64,000 bases of DNA, taken from assembly GCA_913050185.1 (NCBI GenBank), contig CAJXBA010000002.1, forward strand, positions 1-64,000, in the 5' to 3' direction. The DNA comes from an uncultured Pelagibacteraceae bacterium. GTDB taxonomy: Bacteria > Pseudomonadota > Alphaproteobacteria > Pelagibacterales > Pelagibacteraceae. The notes under the pieces were generated by a model. The model did no database searches. It saw only the letters and a list, made by a program, of their open reading frames with translations, and had not been told where the DNA came from. Made by a program: the position numbers and the translations under genes. Positions 10,313-18,983 of the stretch are shown piece after piece. Each line of letters starts with the position of its first letter. Positions within the stretch are counted from its first letter, which is position 1.

Positions 10313-11392
10313 ATGACTTTGCCGAAACCAATAAAATTTAGAGTTGAAAGATATATTGGAGGATTATCTCAATTTAAAAAAGTTGATAATCCAATAAAAT
10401 TATCCGCAAATGAATCTGCCTTAGGACCAAGCCCAAAAGCAATTCAGGCATTTGAAAATGATAAAAATAAAATTTTTAAATATCCAGAATCGGACTCGAG
10501 CTCTTTAAGGGAAGTTCTGGCTGAGAAATTTAATATTGATTCCAAAAGAATTATTTGCGGATCAGGCTCTGATCAGATATTCGACCTAACATGCAGACTT
10601 TTTCTAGAACCGGAAGACGAAGTTATTGTTACCGAATTTGGATTTATTATGTACGGAATATATACGCTGCAGCATAAGGCTAAAGTAGTATTGGCTAAGG
10701 AGAAAAATTTCAAAGCATCAGTGGATGAGATATTAAAAAAAGTTACTAACAAAACTAAAATCGTATTTATTGCAAATCCCAACAATCCCACAGGTACTTA
10801 TTTGTCAAAAGATGAAATGCTAAATTTAAGAAAAAGACTTAAAAGCAATATTCTTATGGTAGTTGACGACGCATATTTTGAATTTTTATACTCAGATGAT
10901 TTTACTTCTGGCTTGGAGCTTTTTAAAGATTTTACCAATGTATTAGTCACAAGAACCTTTTCTAAAATTTATGGTCTAGCGGGTTTAAGGTTAGGCTGGG
11001 GTTATTCTTCCAAAGAAATAATTGATGCCATGTATCAAATTAAACCTCCTTTTAATGTAAATAGAGCTGCTCTTGCAGCAGGTGTTGAAGCCATCAAAGA
11101 TGAAGGATGGATAAACAAAGCAATTGAATATAATACACTATGGTCAAAAAAAATATTTTCTGTTTTAAAGGAATATAACATTAAAGTAAATGAACCTACG
11201 ACAAATTTCTTTTTGATAAATTTTGGCGAGAAAAAAATTAGTTCGGATAAGATTTTTGAAAAATTAGCTAGCAAACGTTTGATTTTAAGGAAAATGACAC
11301 AATATAAAATACCTAATGCTCTAAGACTTACCATTGGAAATAAAAAAGCCAATGAACATTTCATACAATCCATTGGGAGCATATTGAAATAA
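10313..11392 (+). CDS. hisC: histidinol-phosphate / aromatic aminotransferase (HisC family)
   Basis: 359 residues, class II PLP-dependent aminotransferase of the HisC family. Visible motifs: LSANESALGPSP at the start, CGSGSDQIFDLTCRLFL, FIANPNNPTGTYLS, DDAYFEF, the PLP-Lys segment TRTFSKIYGLAGLRLGW, and the C-terminal LRLTIG. The stop overlaps the following tyrA-type start by one base (TAATG). Because its partner is an arogenate/prephenate dehydrogenase and no other his genes are near, it may act on aromatic amino acids as well as, or instead of, histidinol phosphate. Confidence 0.88.
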   Translation: MTLPKPIKFRVERYIGGLSQFKKVDNPIKLSANESALGPSPKAIQAFENDKNKIFKYPESDSSSLREVLAEKFNIDSKRIICGSGSDQIFDLTCRLFLEPEDEVIVTEFGFIMYGIYTLQHKAKVVLAKEKNFKASVDEILKKVTNKTKIVFIANPNNPTGTYLSKDEMLNLRKRLKSNILMVVDDAYFEFLYSDDFTSGLELFKDFTNVLVTRTFSKIYGLAGLRLGWGYSSKEIIDAMYQIKPPFNVNRAALAAGVEAIKDEGWINKAIEYNTLWSKKIFSVLKEYNIKVNEPTTNFFLINFGEKKISSDKIFEKLASKRLILRKMTQYKIPNALRLTIGNKKANEHFIQSIGSILK

Positions 11393-12291
11393 TGTTCAAG
11401 AAAGTATGTATAATTGGATGTGGTTTGATTGGCTCTTCGATAGCGAGAGCAATAAAAAAAAACAATCTTTCAGTTAAAATAGTTTCTTCTAATAGATCAG
11501 ATACTACAAATAAAAAAGTAATCAAATTAAATATAGTGAACGAATCAAGTTCGGACACAAAAAAAATGGTAAAAGAATCTGATTTAATTATAATTGCCAC
11601 ACCTTTAAGTAGTTATAAGAGTCTGATTTTTAAAATAAAAAATTCACTGAAAAATGGAGCAATATTAACTGATGTTGGATCAGTTAAGGAAAAAGTAATT
11701 TCCTTGATTGAAAAAAATATTCCCAAAAACGTGTCATGGATTTCATCACATCCGATAGCCGGAACAGAGGAAAGTGGGCCTGAGGCAGGATTTTCTGAAC
11801 TTTTTAAAGATAGATGGTGCATTATAACCCCAAGCAGTCAAGCTAAAAAACGAGATATTAAATTACTAAAAAATTTTTGGAAAAAAATAGGAAGTAGAGT
11901 TGATATTATGGATGCAAAACAACATGATTACATTTTATCAATCACAAGTCATATACCACATTTAATAGCGTATAATATTGTAAATACGACGTTAGATATC
12001 AATGAGAAAAAAAAACAAGAAATTGTGAAATATAGTGCTGGTGGATTAAGAGATTTTACAAGAATTGCAGCCTCCAATCCTATTATGTGGAGAGATATTT
12101 TTATTCAAAATAGAGAAAATGCATCAATAATGATTGATAAATTTATTGAAAACTTAAGAGATCTAAAAAAAGCAATTAAAAACAAAAACGAAAAAAAATT
12201 GGAAAAAATTTTTACAAAAACAAAAAAAATTAGAAAAGAAATCGTAAAAGCGGGTCAGGATATAGGCAAAGCTAATTTTGGAAGAAAGTAA
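11392..12291 (+). CDS. tyrC: prephenate/arogenate dehydrogenase
   Basis: 299 residues. Oxidative decarboxylation of prephenate or arogenate in tyrosine synthesis. The Rossmann motif is at the N-terminus (VCIIGCGLIGSSIARAI), followed by TDVGSVKEKVI and SSHPIAGTEESGPEAG, which are family signatures, then the catalytic-region SHIPHLIAYN and GGLRDFTRIAASNPIMWRDI. No ACT or chorismate-mutase domain is attached. Coupled to the aminotransferase upstream through a one-base overlap. Substrate preference (prephenate or arogenate) cannot be told from the sequence by eye. Confidence 0.92.
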   Translation: MFKKVCIIGCGLIGSSIARAIKKNNLSVKIVSSNRSDTTNKKVIKLNIVNESSSDTKKMVKESDLIIIATPLSSYKSLIFKIKNSLKNGAILTDVGSVKEKVISLIEKNIPKNVSWISSHPIAGTEESGPEAGFSELFKDRWCIITPSSQAKKRDIKLLKNFWKKIGSRVDIMDAKQHDYILSITSHIPHLIAYNIVNTTLDINEKKKQEIVKYSAGGLRDFTRIAASNPIMWRDIFIQNRENASIMIDKFIENLRDLKKAIKNKNEKKLEKIFTKTKKIRKEIVKAGQDIGKANFGRK

Positions 12292-12294
12292 AGA

Positions 12295-13002
12295 TTAAGA
12301 AATATTTTTAATTTCGTTGTAAATTTTCATCTCTAAATTTTTAATAAAATCATTTCGATTAAGTCCAGGTTTTATCGGTTCTAAAAAGGATACCGTTATT
12401 TTGCCTGGATATTTAATTATCCCATTTTTTGGCCAAACTTTACCTGAATTTAGCGCAACAGGAACACAAGAAATATTTAATGCTTCATATATTCTTCCAA
12501 CTCCTTTTTTAAAAGGCACTTTATCATCAACCATCACTCTTGTTCCTTGGGGAAATATTAAAAGAGGTCTATTTTCATTTTTGATAATATTTGCAACTCT
12601 ATCAAAGAAATTAAGATTATCTTTTGTGGTTGTGTTTCTTATTATTTCTATTGATTTAATTTTTTTTAAATAAAGCCCAAACAAAGGAATTTTGAGGAGT
12701 TCTTTTTTTAAAATAAAAACAGGATAATCAAGTATACTTTGTAGCGCAAAGGTTTCAAACATGGATTGATGTGCAGAAGCAACAAAATATTTTTCATTTT
12801 TAGGTATATTTTCGGTTCCTTTAAACTCTACTTTTGTATTTAAAAAGATTCTTACTATAAAAATTACATAGTAACCTAAAAATTTTCCGAATAACAAAGT
12901 AATTTTTGCAGGTAAAAATAGTGTCGGCAATGCAATTAAGAAAACAGTAGCAATTCCCGTGTACAAAAAAAGATTAAACAATAATGATCTTAAAAGCAGC
13001 AT
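12295..13002 (-). CDS. plsC: 1-acyl-sn-glycerol-3-phosphate acyltransferase family
   Basis: 235 residues with one or two N-terminal hydrophobic segments (about 1-55). The acyltransferase block I is ASAHQSMFETFAL (HX4E where most family members have HX4D), and block III is IFPQGTRV where EGTR is usual. The role is probably phosphatidic acid synthesis or transfer to a related lysolipid. The Asp-to-Glu and Glu-to-Gln changes are shared by a subset of alphaproteobacterial proteins in the lysA-argH neighbourhood and suggest a sub-family. It lies 17 bases downstream of lysA. Confidence 0.82.
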   Translation of the reverse strand: MLLLRSLLFNLFLYTGIATVFLIALPTLFLPAKITLLFGKFLGYYVIFIVRIFLNTKVEFKGTENIPKNEKYFVASAHQSMFETFALQSILDYPVFILKKELLKIPLFGLYLKKIKSIEIIRNTTTKDNLNFFDRVANIIKNENRPLLIFPQGTRVMVDDKVPFKKGVGRIYEALNISCVPVALNSGKVWPKNGIIKYPGKITVSFLEPIKPGLNRNDFIKNLEMKIYNEIKNIS

Positions 13003-13019
13003 TTAAAATGGATGTTGAA

Positions 13020-14249
13020 TTAATTATTAACCAAATTTTCCAAACTTTGTCTTTTTTTTATCATCTTATGTTTTGAACCGCTTACCATGACCTCAGCAAC
13101 AGTAGGTCTTGTATTGTAATTTGATGATAAAGACATTCCATAAGCACCTACATTAGCTAGAGCGATGTAATCTCCTTCTTTGATTTGCCAAAAATTTTTT
13201 TGATTAGCGAATTTATCTGAGTTTTCACAGACAGGACCCACAAACTCAAGATTTCCTTTGAATAATTTGTTTGTTCTTTTTAAAGGAATAATTTGATGAT
13301 GCGAATCATATAAAGCTGGTCTCATTAGATTATTCATGCCAGCGTTTAATATAACAAATTTTTTGTTATTGCCTTTTTTAATGTAAATAATTTTGGAAAT
13401 TAATACTGCTGTGTTTCCAACAATAAATCTACCTGGCTCGAATATAATTTTAACATTTTTATTTTTTGAAAACTTTTGTACTAATATAGAATATTGTTTC
13501 AAATTTATTTTTTTTTCTTTACTTGAATAAGGGATTCCCATGCCACCACCTAAATCGATAAATTTAAAATTTATTTTCGTTTTGTTAAGTATTTTATTGA
13601 GCACAGACAATACTTCTTTAAATGGTTTAATACTTGTAATTTGACTACCAATATGAACACTCAATCCTTCCAATTTTAAGTTTCTCATTTTGTTAATTTT
13701 TTGACAAAGATTTATGTAATCTTTGTAAAGTAAACCGAACTTTTCATTTTTTCCACCTGTCGAGATTTTTTTATGTGTTTTTCCAGTTACATTGGGATTT
13801 AATCTTATTCCAATAGAAGTTTTTCTAGATAATTTTTTTGAAATTTTATTAATGAGATTGGCCTCACTTTCCGATTCAACATTTATTAATAATATTTTTT
13901 TATTTATTGCTGTCCGAATTTCTTCTTCTGTTTTTCCAACACCAGAAAAAACAATTTTTTTTGGATTAATTCCAGCTTTTATTGCTTTTAATAATTCTCC
14001 AATTGACACAACATCTGCACCAGAACCTAATTTTTTTAGCTCTCTGAGCAAAGTAAGATTAGAATTAGATTTTACAGAAAAGCATATAATCGGTTTAGTA
14101 GCTTTGAATATATTATTAAAACTATTGAAATTATTTTTTAATTGCGAAAGTGAATAACAATAAAAAGGAGTTTTATATATACGCGCCAATTTAAACGCTA
14201 GTATATTTTCAATCCAAAGGCTATTTTTTCTAATTCGAATGTGGTCCAT
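13020..14249 (-). CDS. lysA: diaminopimelate decarboxylase
   Basis: 409 residues, normal length. Last step of lysine synthesis. PLP-dependent fold III (alanine-racemase-like) enzyme: TPFYCYSLSQL, PLP-Lys in ICFSVKSNSNLTLLREL, KIVFSGVGKTEEEI, RLNPNVTGKTHKKISTGGKNEKFG, LEGLSVHIGSQI, DLGGGMGIPY, FEPGRFIVGN and the active-site Cys in GPVCENSD. The start lies 5 bases after the lptM stop. The order argH-lptM-lysA is conserved in alphaproteobacteria. Confidence 0.96.
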   Translation of the reverse strand: MDHIRIRKNSLWIENILAFKLARIYKTPFYCYSLSQLKNNFNSFNNIFKATKPIICFSVKSNSNLTLLRELKKLGSGADVVSIGELLKAIKAGINPKKIVFSGVGKTEEEIRTAINKKILLINVESESEANLINKISKKLSRKTSIGIRLNPNVTGKTHKKISTGGKNEKFGLLYKDYINLCQKINKMRNLKLEGLSVHIGSQITSIKPFKEVLSVLNKILNKTKINFKFIDLGGGMGIPYSSKEKKINLKQYSILVQKFSKNKNVKIIFEPGRFIVGNTAVLISKIIYIKKGNNKKFVILNAGMNNLMRPALYDSHHQIIPLKRTNKLFKGNLEFVGPVCENSDKFANQKNFWQIKEGDYIALANVGAYGMSLSSNYNTRPTVAEVMVSGSKHKMIKKRQSLENLVNN

Positions 14250-14254
14250 CTTTT

Positions 14255-14371
14255 TTATCTTGAATAAATAGTTAGATTGCGAAGGCTTGTAGATTTGTAT
14301 TGTGGATCGCCCTTTTTACCACACGATGAACAAATTATGCATATGCTAATCATTACCAATAACATTCTCAT
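14255..14371 (-). CDS. lptM: LptM-like small lipoprotein (YifL family)
   Basis: A 38-codon gene between argH and lysA. The predicted product begins MRMLLVMISICIIC and continues SSCGKKGDPQYKS. It has a short hydrophobic signal and then Cys17 followed by GKKGDP, matching the CGxKGPL motif of LptM/YifL lipoproteins, which help the LPS transporter LptDE fold in E. coli. Position -3 of the lipobox is Cys rather than Leu, which is unusual. The ATG overlaps the argH stop by one base (TAATG) and the stop is 5 bases before lysA. Synteny strongly supports it. Confidence 0.85.
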   Translation of the reverse strand: MRMLLVMISICIICSSCGKKGDPQYKSTSLRNLTIYSR

Positions 14372-15759
14372 TATTTAAATTCCTTTTTAAGTTTTAATAT
14401 CATTTTTTTTATATTTTTTGTAGCAGTCCCGCCATACGAAGATTTTGAATCTACTGAATGTCTAACATCAAATACTTTCATTACATTTTTGTCTAAATCA
14501 TTTTTCACTTTTTTTACTTCTTTAAAGTCAAGTTGACTCAATTTCTTTTTTTTCTTTTCGGCATAATTCACTAATTTAGCAGAAATTTTGTATGCTTCTC
14601 TAAAAGACAAGTTGTTATTTTTAACAAGATAATCGGCAAAGTCGGTAGCAGTAGTGTAACCTTCATCAGACAAAGAAAGCATCCTTTCTTTGTTAGGTTT
14701 TAAAGTTCTAATAATTTCATTTGTTATAATAATAGATCCTAACAGAGTATCATAACTATGAAATACTAGCGCTTTATCTTCTTGCATATCTTTGTAGTAT
14801 GATAAAGGTAAACCTTTCATCGTTGTTAACATTGCTTGTAATGAACCAAAATTTTTCCCCGCTCTACCTCTTATTAGTTCTACCGGATCAGGATTTTTTT
14901 TTTGAGGCATTATTGAAGAACCAGTCAACATTTTGTCATCAAATTTAATAAGTCTAAAAGCATCAGAATTCCAAATAATTAACTCTTCAGCAAGCCTAGA
15001 GATATGCATTGCACAAATAGAAGCCGATGATAAAAAATCTAAAGCAAAATCCCTATCGGATACAGTGTCGATTGAATTATTAGTCGGTTTTTTAAAACCT
15101 AATTTTTTTGAAGTAAAATTTCTGTCTATTTTATAAGATGTTCCCGCTAAAGCGCAGACTCCGAGAGGACATTCATCAATATAATTAATGTTACTGATAA
15201 ATCTTTTTTTATCTCTTTTAAACATTTCTATATAAGCTAATAAATAATGGGCAAAAGAAATTGGTTGTGCATTTTTTAAATGTGTTAAGCCAGGCATAAT
15301 TGTTTTGATATTTCCTTCTGATTTTTTTAGAAAACTTTTAATCAAGCTATTTAAATTTTTAACAATTTTTTTTGAAGCCTTTTTTATCCATAATTTAAAA
15401 TCTGTAATTACCTGATCGTTCCTCGATCTTGCTATATGCAAATAACCAGCATCTGCACCAATAATTGTATAGAGCCTTTTTTCAATATTTAGATGAATAT
15501 CTTCATATTTTTTATTAAAAATAAATTTATTTTTTTTTATTTCATTTTCAATTTTTTTTAATCCTAAAATTATTCTATTACCCCTTTTTTTGTTGATTAT
15601 TTTTTGTTTAACCAACATTTGTGCATGTATAATAGAACCTAAAATGTCTTCCTCAAACAGTCTTTTGTCCACGTCAATTGATGCACCAATTTTTTCAAAA
15701 ATTTCTGACGTAGCTTTATTGAATCTAGCACCCCAAACGGCTTTATTTTTGTCTTTCAT
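14371..15759 (-). CDS. argH: argininosuccinate lyase
   Basis: 462 residues, normal length. Splits argininosuccinate into arginine and fumarate. The start AVWGARFNKATSEIFEKIGAS, HIARSRNDQVITDFKLW, GLTHLKNAQPISFAHYLLAY and the fumarase-superfamily signature GSSIMPQKKNPDPVELIRG (catalytic Ser in a flexible loop) are all intact. The C-terminal region is Lys-rich. It heads the minus-strand operon argH-lptM-lysA-plsC and is divergent from the thioredoxin-like gene 20 bases away. Confidence 0.97.
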   Translation of the reverse strand: MKDKNKAVWGARFNKATSEIFEKIGASIDVDKRLFEEDILGSIIHAQMLVKQKIINKKRGNRIILGLKKIENEIKKNKFIFNKKYEDIHLNIEKRLYTIIGADAGYLHIARSRNDQVITDFKLWIKKASKKIVKNLNSLIKSFLKKSEGNIKTIMPGLTHLKNAQPISFAHYLLAYIEMFKRDKKRFISNINYIDECPLGVCALAGTSYKIDRNFTSKKLGFKKPTNNSIDTVSDRDFALDFLSSASICAMHISRLAEELIIWNSDAFRLIKFDDKMLTGSSIMPQKKNPDPVELIRGRAGKNFGSLQAMLTTMKGLPLSYYKDMQEDKALVFHSYDTLLGSIIITNEIIRTLKPNKERMLSLSDEGYTTATDFADYLVKNNNLSFREAYKISAKLVNYAEKKKKKLSQLDFKEVKKVKNDLDKNVMKVFDVRHSVDSKSSYGGTATKNIKKMILKLKKEFK

Positions 15760-15779
15760 ATGTTAAGTTCTTATACTTA

Positions 15780-16319
15780 ATGTTTATAAATCAAAAAATT
15801 ATAAAATTTTTATTTTTTCTCTTTTGTTTTAATATTTTTTTATCAATAGCACAAACAAGCGAAGATGTGCCACTCAATAATATAGCTATAAATGAAACCC
15901 CTAGGGCAATTTCATCGGTTACATTTGAAGACTTTTCGGGTGACACAATTGACCTGAAAAATTACTACGGAAAACTTATAATTGTTAATTTTTGGGCAAC
16001 ATGGTGTAGCCCTTGTAGAGCAGAGATGCCTTCACTGGACGAACTTTATAAAAGTAATAATTTTAAAAATTTACAAGTTTTTGCGGTAAATATGGAAACA
16101 CACAATACTACAAAAACAAAAAAATTTTTTGAAGATCTTAATATTCAAAAATTGGGAATTTTCTTTGACCGTAATTTAAATTTTGTGAAGGAATTTAAAT
16201 TAAGAGGAGTTCCCACAACGATTTTGGTAAATAAAAAAGGTGAAGAATTTGCTAGAATTATCGGATCAATCGATTTTCAGGATAAAAAATTTATAAAATG
16301 GCTGTTAAGTTATGACTAA
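15780..16319 (+). CDS. tlpA: periplasmic TlpA/ResA-type thiol-disulfide oxidoreductase
   Basis: 179 residues with a Sec signal or membrane anchor (residues 1-24, up to LSIAQTS). The thioredoxin-like domain follows: GKLIIVNFWATWCSPCRAEMPSL with the redox CxxC, and the cis-Pro segment LRGVPTTILVN. Proteins of this type reduce disulfides in the periplasm, commonly for cytochrome c or copper-site maturation. TlpA next to argH is a common alphaproteobacterial arrangement. Its end overlaps the next gene by 8 bases. Confidence 0.88.
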   Translation: MFINQKIIKFLFFLFCFNIFLSIAQTSEDVPLNNIAINETPRAISSVTFEDFSGDTIDLKNYYGKLIIVNFWATWCSPCRAEMPSLDELYKSNNFKNLQVFAVNMETHNTTKTKKFFEDLNIQKLGIFFDRNLNFVKEFKLRGVPTTILVNKKGEEFARIIGSIDFQDKKFIKWLLSYD

Positions 16320-16968
16320 TTATATTTTGGACTCAATTTCAATACAACCCTATTCAAAAAACAAACCCAAACAAGTTATTGTATTATGCCATGGTTATGG
16401 GGGTGACGGGAAAGATATAAGTGCTCTTGCAATTAATTGGCAGAGGTTCTTGCCCGATGCTATTTTTATAAGTCCAAATGCACCAGAAGTTTGCACGATT
16501 AATTCTCAGGGTTATCAATGGTTTGATTTAACATCAGAAAAAGAAGATGAAATTCTTGAAAAATCTTTAGCTGCAGAAAAAAAATTAAACATATTTTTAA
16601 ATCAAATTTTAGATGATTTACAACTGGAGCCAATCAGCTTAGCAATGGTAGGATTCAGCCAAGGTTGCATGATGAGCATTCAAACTGCACTTAAAAAAAG
16701 TAAAAAAATAAATTGTTTGCTTGGTTATTCTGGGAAAATAATTAATCAAAAACATTTATCTGATAATATTAACTCAAAACCAATAATGTTTTTAATGCAC
16801 GGAGCGAATGATACAATTGTTTCACCAACACATTTGTTAGAAGCAAAGGAATATCTAGTAAGTCACGGTTTGAAAATTAAAATTAAAATGTTTAAGAATT
16901 GTGAGCACAGAATACCCATGGAGGGTTCTAGTCTAGGTCTTAAATTTTTAAAAAAAAATCTTTTATAA
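16312..16968 (+). CDS. phospholipase/carboxylesterase family hydrolase
   Basis: 218 residues, alpha/beta hydrolase of the carboxylesterase 2 family (YpfH/EstB-like). VIVLCHGYGGDGKDI at the start forms the oxyanion region, GFSQGCMMS carries the nucleophile Ser, MHGANDTIVSPTH the acidic residue, and CEHRIPMEG the His. No signal peptide, so cytoplasmic. Substrate unknown; carboxylic esters or lysophospholipids are typical for the family. Its start lies within the last codons of the thioredoxin-like gene. Confidence 0.85.
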   Translation: MTNYILDSISIQPYSKNKPKQVIVLCHGYGGDGKDISALAINWQRFLPDAIFISPNAPEVCTINSQGYQWFDLTSEKEDEILEKSLAAEKKLNIFLNQILDDLQLEPISLAMVGFSQGCMMSIQTALKKSKKINCLLGYSGKIINQKHLSDNINSKPIMFLMHGANDTIVSPTHLLEAKEYLVSHGLKIKIKMFKNCEHRIPMEGSSLGLKFLKKNLL

Positions 16969-17032
16969 CTGAAAGAATTTTTTAATAAACTATTTCTTGC
17001 AAAATTTATTTTAATCCGTTAACCTAGTGCGT

Positions 17033-17602
17033 ATGATAATAGCTGCCTCGGAGAAAGTTCCATTGGAAAAATGCCCTGCATTAGTTTTGAATGCCGACTT
17101 TAGACCGTTGAGCTACTATCCGCTTTCACTTTGGTGTTGGCAGGATGCTGTCAAATCTGTTTTTCTTGAAAGAGTGAGCATTGTATCAAATTATAAAAGA
17201 AAAGTAAGAAGTCCTTCTTTCGAAATGAGTTTACCTAGCGTGATAGCTTTAAAAAGTTTTATCAAACCTTCAGAAAACCCTAATTTCACCAGATTTAATG
17301 TTTTTTTGAGAGATAAATTTGCTTGTCAATATTGTGGGGCTAATAAAGATTTAACATTTGATCATCTACTACCAAAATCAAAAGGGGGAGTGACAGATTG
17401 GGAAAATGTTGTGACGGCTTGCTCAACATGTAATGTTAAAAAGGGTGGTAAATTATACTTTAGTTCTGAGATGAAATTATATAGAAAACCTTTTCGACCA
17501 ACAATCGAAGATTTACATCAAAATGGAAGAAATTTTCCTCCAAATTTTTTACACGAAAGTTGGATGGATTACTTATATTGGGATGTAGAATTACTACCTT
17601 AA
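17033..17602 (+). CDS. HNH endonuclease
   Basis: About 189 residues. A cysteine-bearing HNH domain sits at about 100-145: FACQYCGANKDLTFDHLLPKS, then GGVTDWENVVTACSTCNVKKG, with two CxxC zinc knuckles flanking the H-N-H residues. The N-terminal half (ALVLNADFRPLSYYPLSLW) is a conserved extension found in a widespread chromosomal group of HNH proteins whose role is unknown. The ATG at 17033 is preferred to the GTG two codons earlier. It is single, not next to a methylase, so it is not an obvious restriction enzyme. Confidence 0.87.
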   Translation: MIIAASEKVPLEKCPALVLNADFRPLSYYPLSLWCWQDAVKSVFLERVSIVSNYKRKVRSPSFEMSLPSVIALKSFIKPSENPNFTRFNVFLRDKFACQYCGANKDLTFDHLLPKSKGGVTDWENVVTACSTCNVKKGGKLYFSSEMKLYRKPFRPTIEDLHQNGRNFPPNFLHESWMDYLYWDVELLP

Positions 17603-17639
17603 AAAAGCTAATCTTATAATTTCTTCTAAAGTTTTTTTG

Positions 17640-18122
17640 TCAGTTTTTTCCATAGCTCATAAATAGCTTTAAAAATATAACACCTAAAACAAATGAAAAC
17701 ACGGCATTAATTGCAGCAAGAGACAAACCAAGTATCTTGAAACTAACATCTTTACAACTTATGGTATTTTGCTTTAATTGTTCAAGAATCTCTTCTTTTG
17801 ATAGAGTTTCTGAAAAATTTCCAACTGTACATGCAAATGATTCTTCAAAAAAACCCTGTTCTATTCCAAAATGATAAAAAGCTAGCACTGAACTCACCGT
17901 AAATACTAAGAACAATATTAATAGAGTTAATTTTTCATAACTTCTAATAAAAAAAATTTTTGTTATTAGAAAAACTGCAAGAAAATATGGAATACGCTCA
18001 TAAAGACATAATCTACAAGGTTTGTGATCCATTTTGTATTCAATTACAAAAGCAGATATTAAAACTAGTGAAATAAACACAAGTGTAGTAAATAGAAATT
18101 TTTTATTTATTTGTTTACTCAT
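17640..18122 (-). CDS. dsbB: disulfide bond formation protein B
   Basis: 160 residues with four hydrophobic segments (about 9-27, 42-60, 65-85, 130-155). DsbB reoxidises DsbA and passes electrons to quinone. The first Cys pair is DHKPCRLCLYERIPY (CxxC); the second is in the periplasmic loop, FACTVGNFSE to TISC. The arrangement matches the DsbB/DsbI family. Start lies 2 bases downstream of the DedA-like gene stop. No dsbA is in the window. Confidence 0.88.
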   Translation of the reverse strand: MSKQINKKFLFTTLVFISLVLISAFVIEYKMDHKPCRLCLYERIPYFLAVFLITKIFFIRSYEKLTLLILFLVFTVSSVLAFYHFGIEQGFFEESFACTVGNFSETLSKEEILEQLKQNTISCKDVSFKILGLSLAAINAVFSFVLGVIFLKLFMSYGKN

Positions 18123-18124
18123 TT

Positions 18125-18721
18125 TTATTTAAAAGACAAAAAGTAAATAGCCATTGCCAATAGAATAACAATTCCAGCAATAATGATACTCAATTTTGTT
18201 CCTTGTTTTTCTAAGAAGGGACCAATTTTTTGACCAAATTTATGAGTTAGATATGCAACTAAAAAAAATCTTAAACCTCGCGTTATAATACAGATTGAAA
18301 TAAAAGTTATTAGGTTATAGTGAATTATTCCACTAGAAATAGTTAAAAGTTTGAACGGAAGGGGTGTGAAGCCTGCTGTGAATAATATACCTAACCAAGC
18401 CACTAAGCCGCCTCCAGTTGAAAACTTTTCTTTAAACGCATCAGAGTATTCATAACCATAAAATTCAAAAATTTTTATTGCAACTTCATTTAAAGAATAA
18501 CCAATATAATAACCAAATAGTGCACCCAAAACTGAAAAAATGGTTGCTATTAAAGCTATTCGAATAAATTCATTTTTTTTTGATATCACCATAGGAACAA
18601 TCATCACATCAGGTGGTATAGGAAAAAAAGAGCTTTCTATAAATGCTTCAATTGCCAAAATTTGTTTTGCGTATTTATATCCTGCCCAAGCAACACATTT
18701 GTCATATAAGCTTTTAATCAT
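18125..18721 (-). CDS. DedA/YqaA family membrane protein
   Basis: 198 residues, a SNARE-associated/DedA-superfamily integral membrane protein of the YqaA type. ILAIEAFIESSFFPIPPDVMIVPMV is the conserved first re-entrant segment, with the ESSFFPIPP motif, and GGLVAWLGILFTAGFTPLPFKLLTISSG is the second half with the (F/Y)xPxPxK pattern. DedA proteins are now linked to flipping of lipid carriers, such as undecaprenyl phosphate or phospholipids. YqaA paired with dsbB is a known alphaproteobacterial arrangement. Confidence 0.85.
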   Translation of the reverse strand: MIKSLYDKCVAWAGYKYAKQILAIEAFIESSFFPIPPDVMIVPMVISKKNEFIRIALIATIFSVLGALFGYYIGYSLNEVAIKIFEFYGYEYSDAFKEKFSTGGGLVAWLGILFTAGFTPLPFKLLTISSGIIHYNLITFISICIITRGLRFFLVAYLTHKFGQKIGPFLEKQGTKLSIIIAGIVILLAMAIYFLSFK

Positions 18722-18764
18722 TTTTTTTGTTTAAAATCGTTTTGTTATACTATACTATTTAATT

Positions 18765-18959
18765 ATGAACATTAAATGTACGTTAATAAAATTAGTTGGG
18801 TCATTGGTTTTGTCCCCGATATTGGTTTATACAGTCTTGGTAATCGCAAGAGCTTTTGGTGCATCTTATGACATGTCGCATGGAGAGGCATTTATTGTCT
18901 GGTTGCTTATGGCTATATTAATTTCTCAATGTGTGTGTTGTTCTAGTCGCAAGAAATAA
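18765..18959 (+). CDS. small membrane protein, unknown function
   Basis: 64 residues. Two hydrophobic helices at about 9-29 (LVGSLVLSPILVYTVLVIA) and 42-58 (AFIVWLLMAILISQCVCC) joined by a polar loop containing YDMSHGEA. It ends in CCSSRKK, so the Cys cluster and positive end are probably cytoplasmic. I do not recognise a family. It stands alone, divergent from the DedA gene with a 43-base gap and 24 bases before the MOSC gene. Confidence 0.6.
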   Translation: MNIKCTLIKLVGSLVLSPILVYTVLVIARAFGASYDMSHGEAFIVWLLMAILISQCVCCSSRKK

Positions 18960-18983
18960 ATCTCTATAAAACATTTTTTTAGA

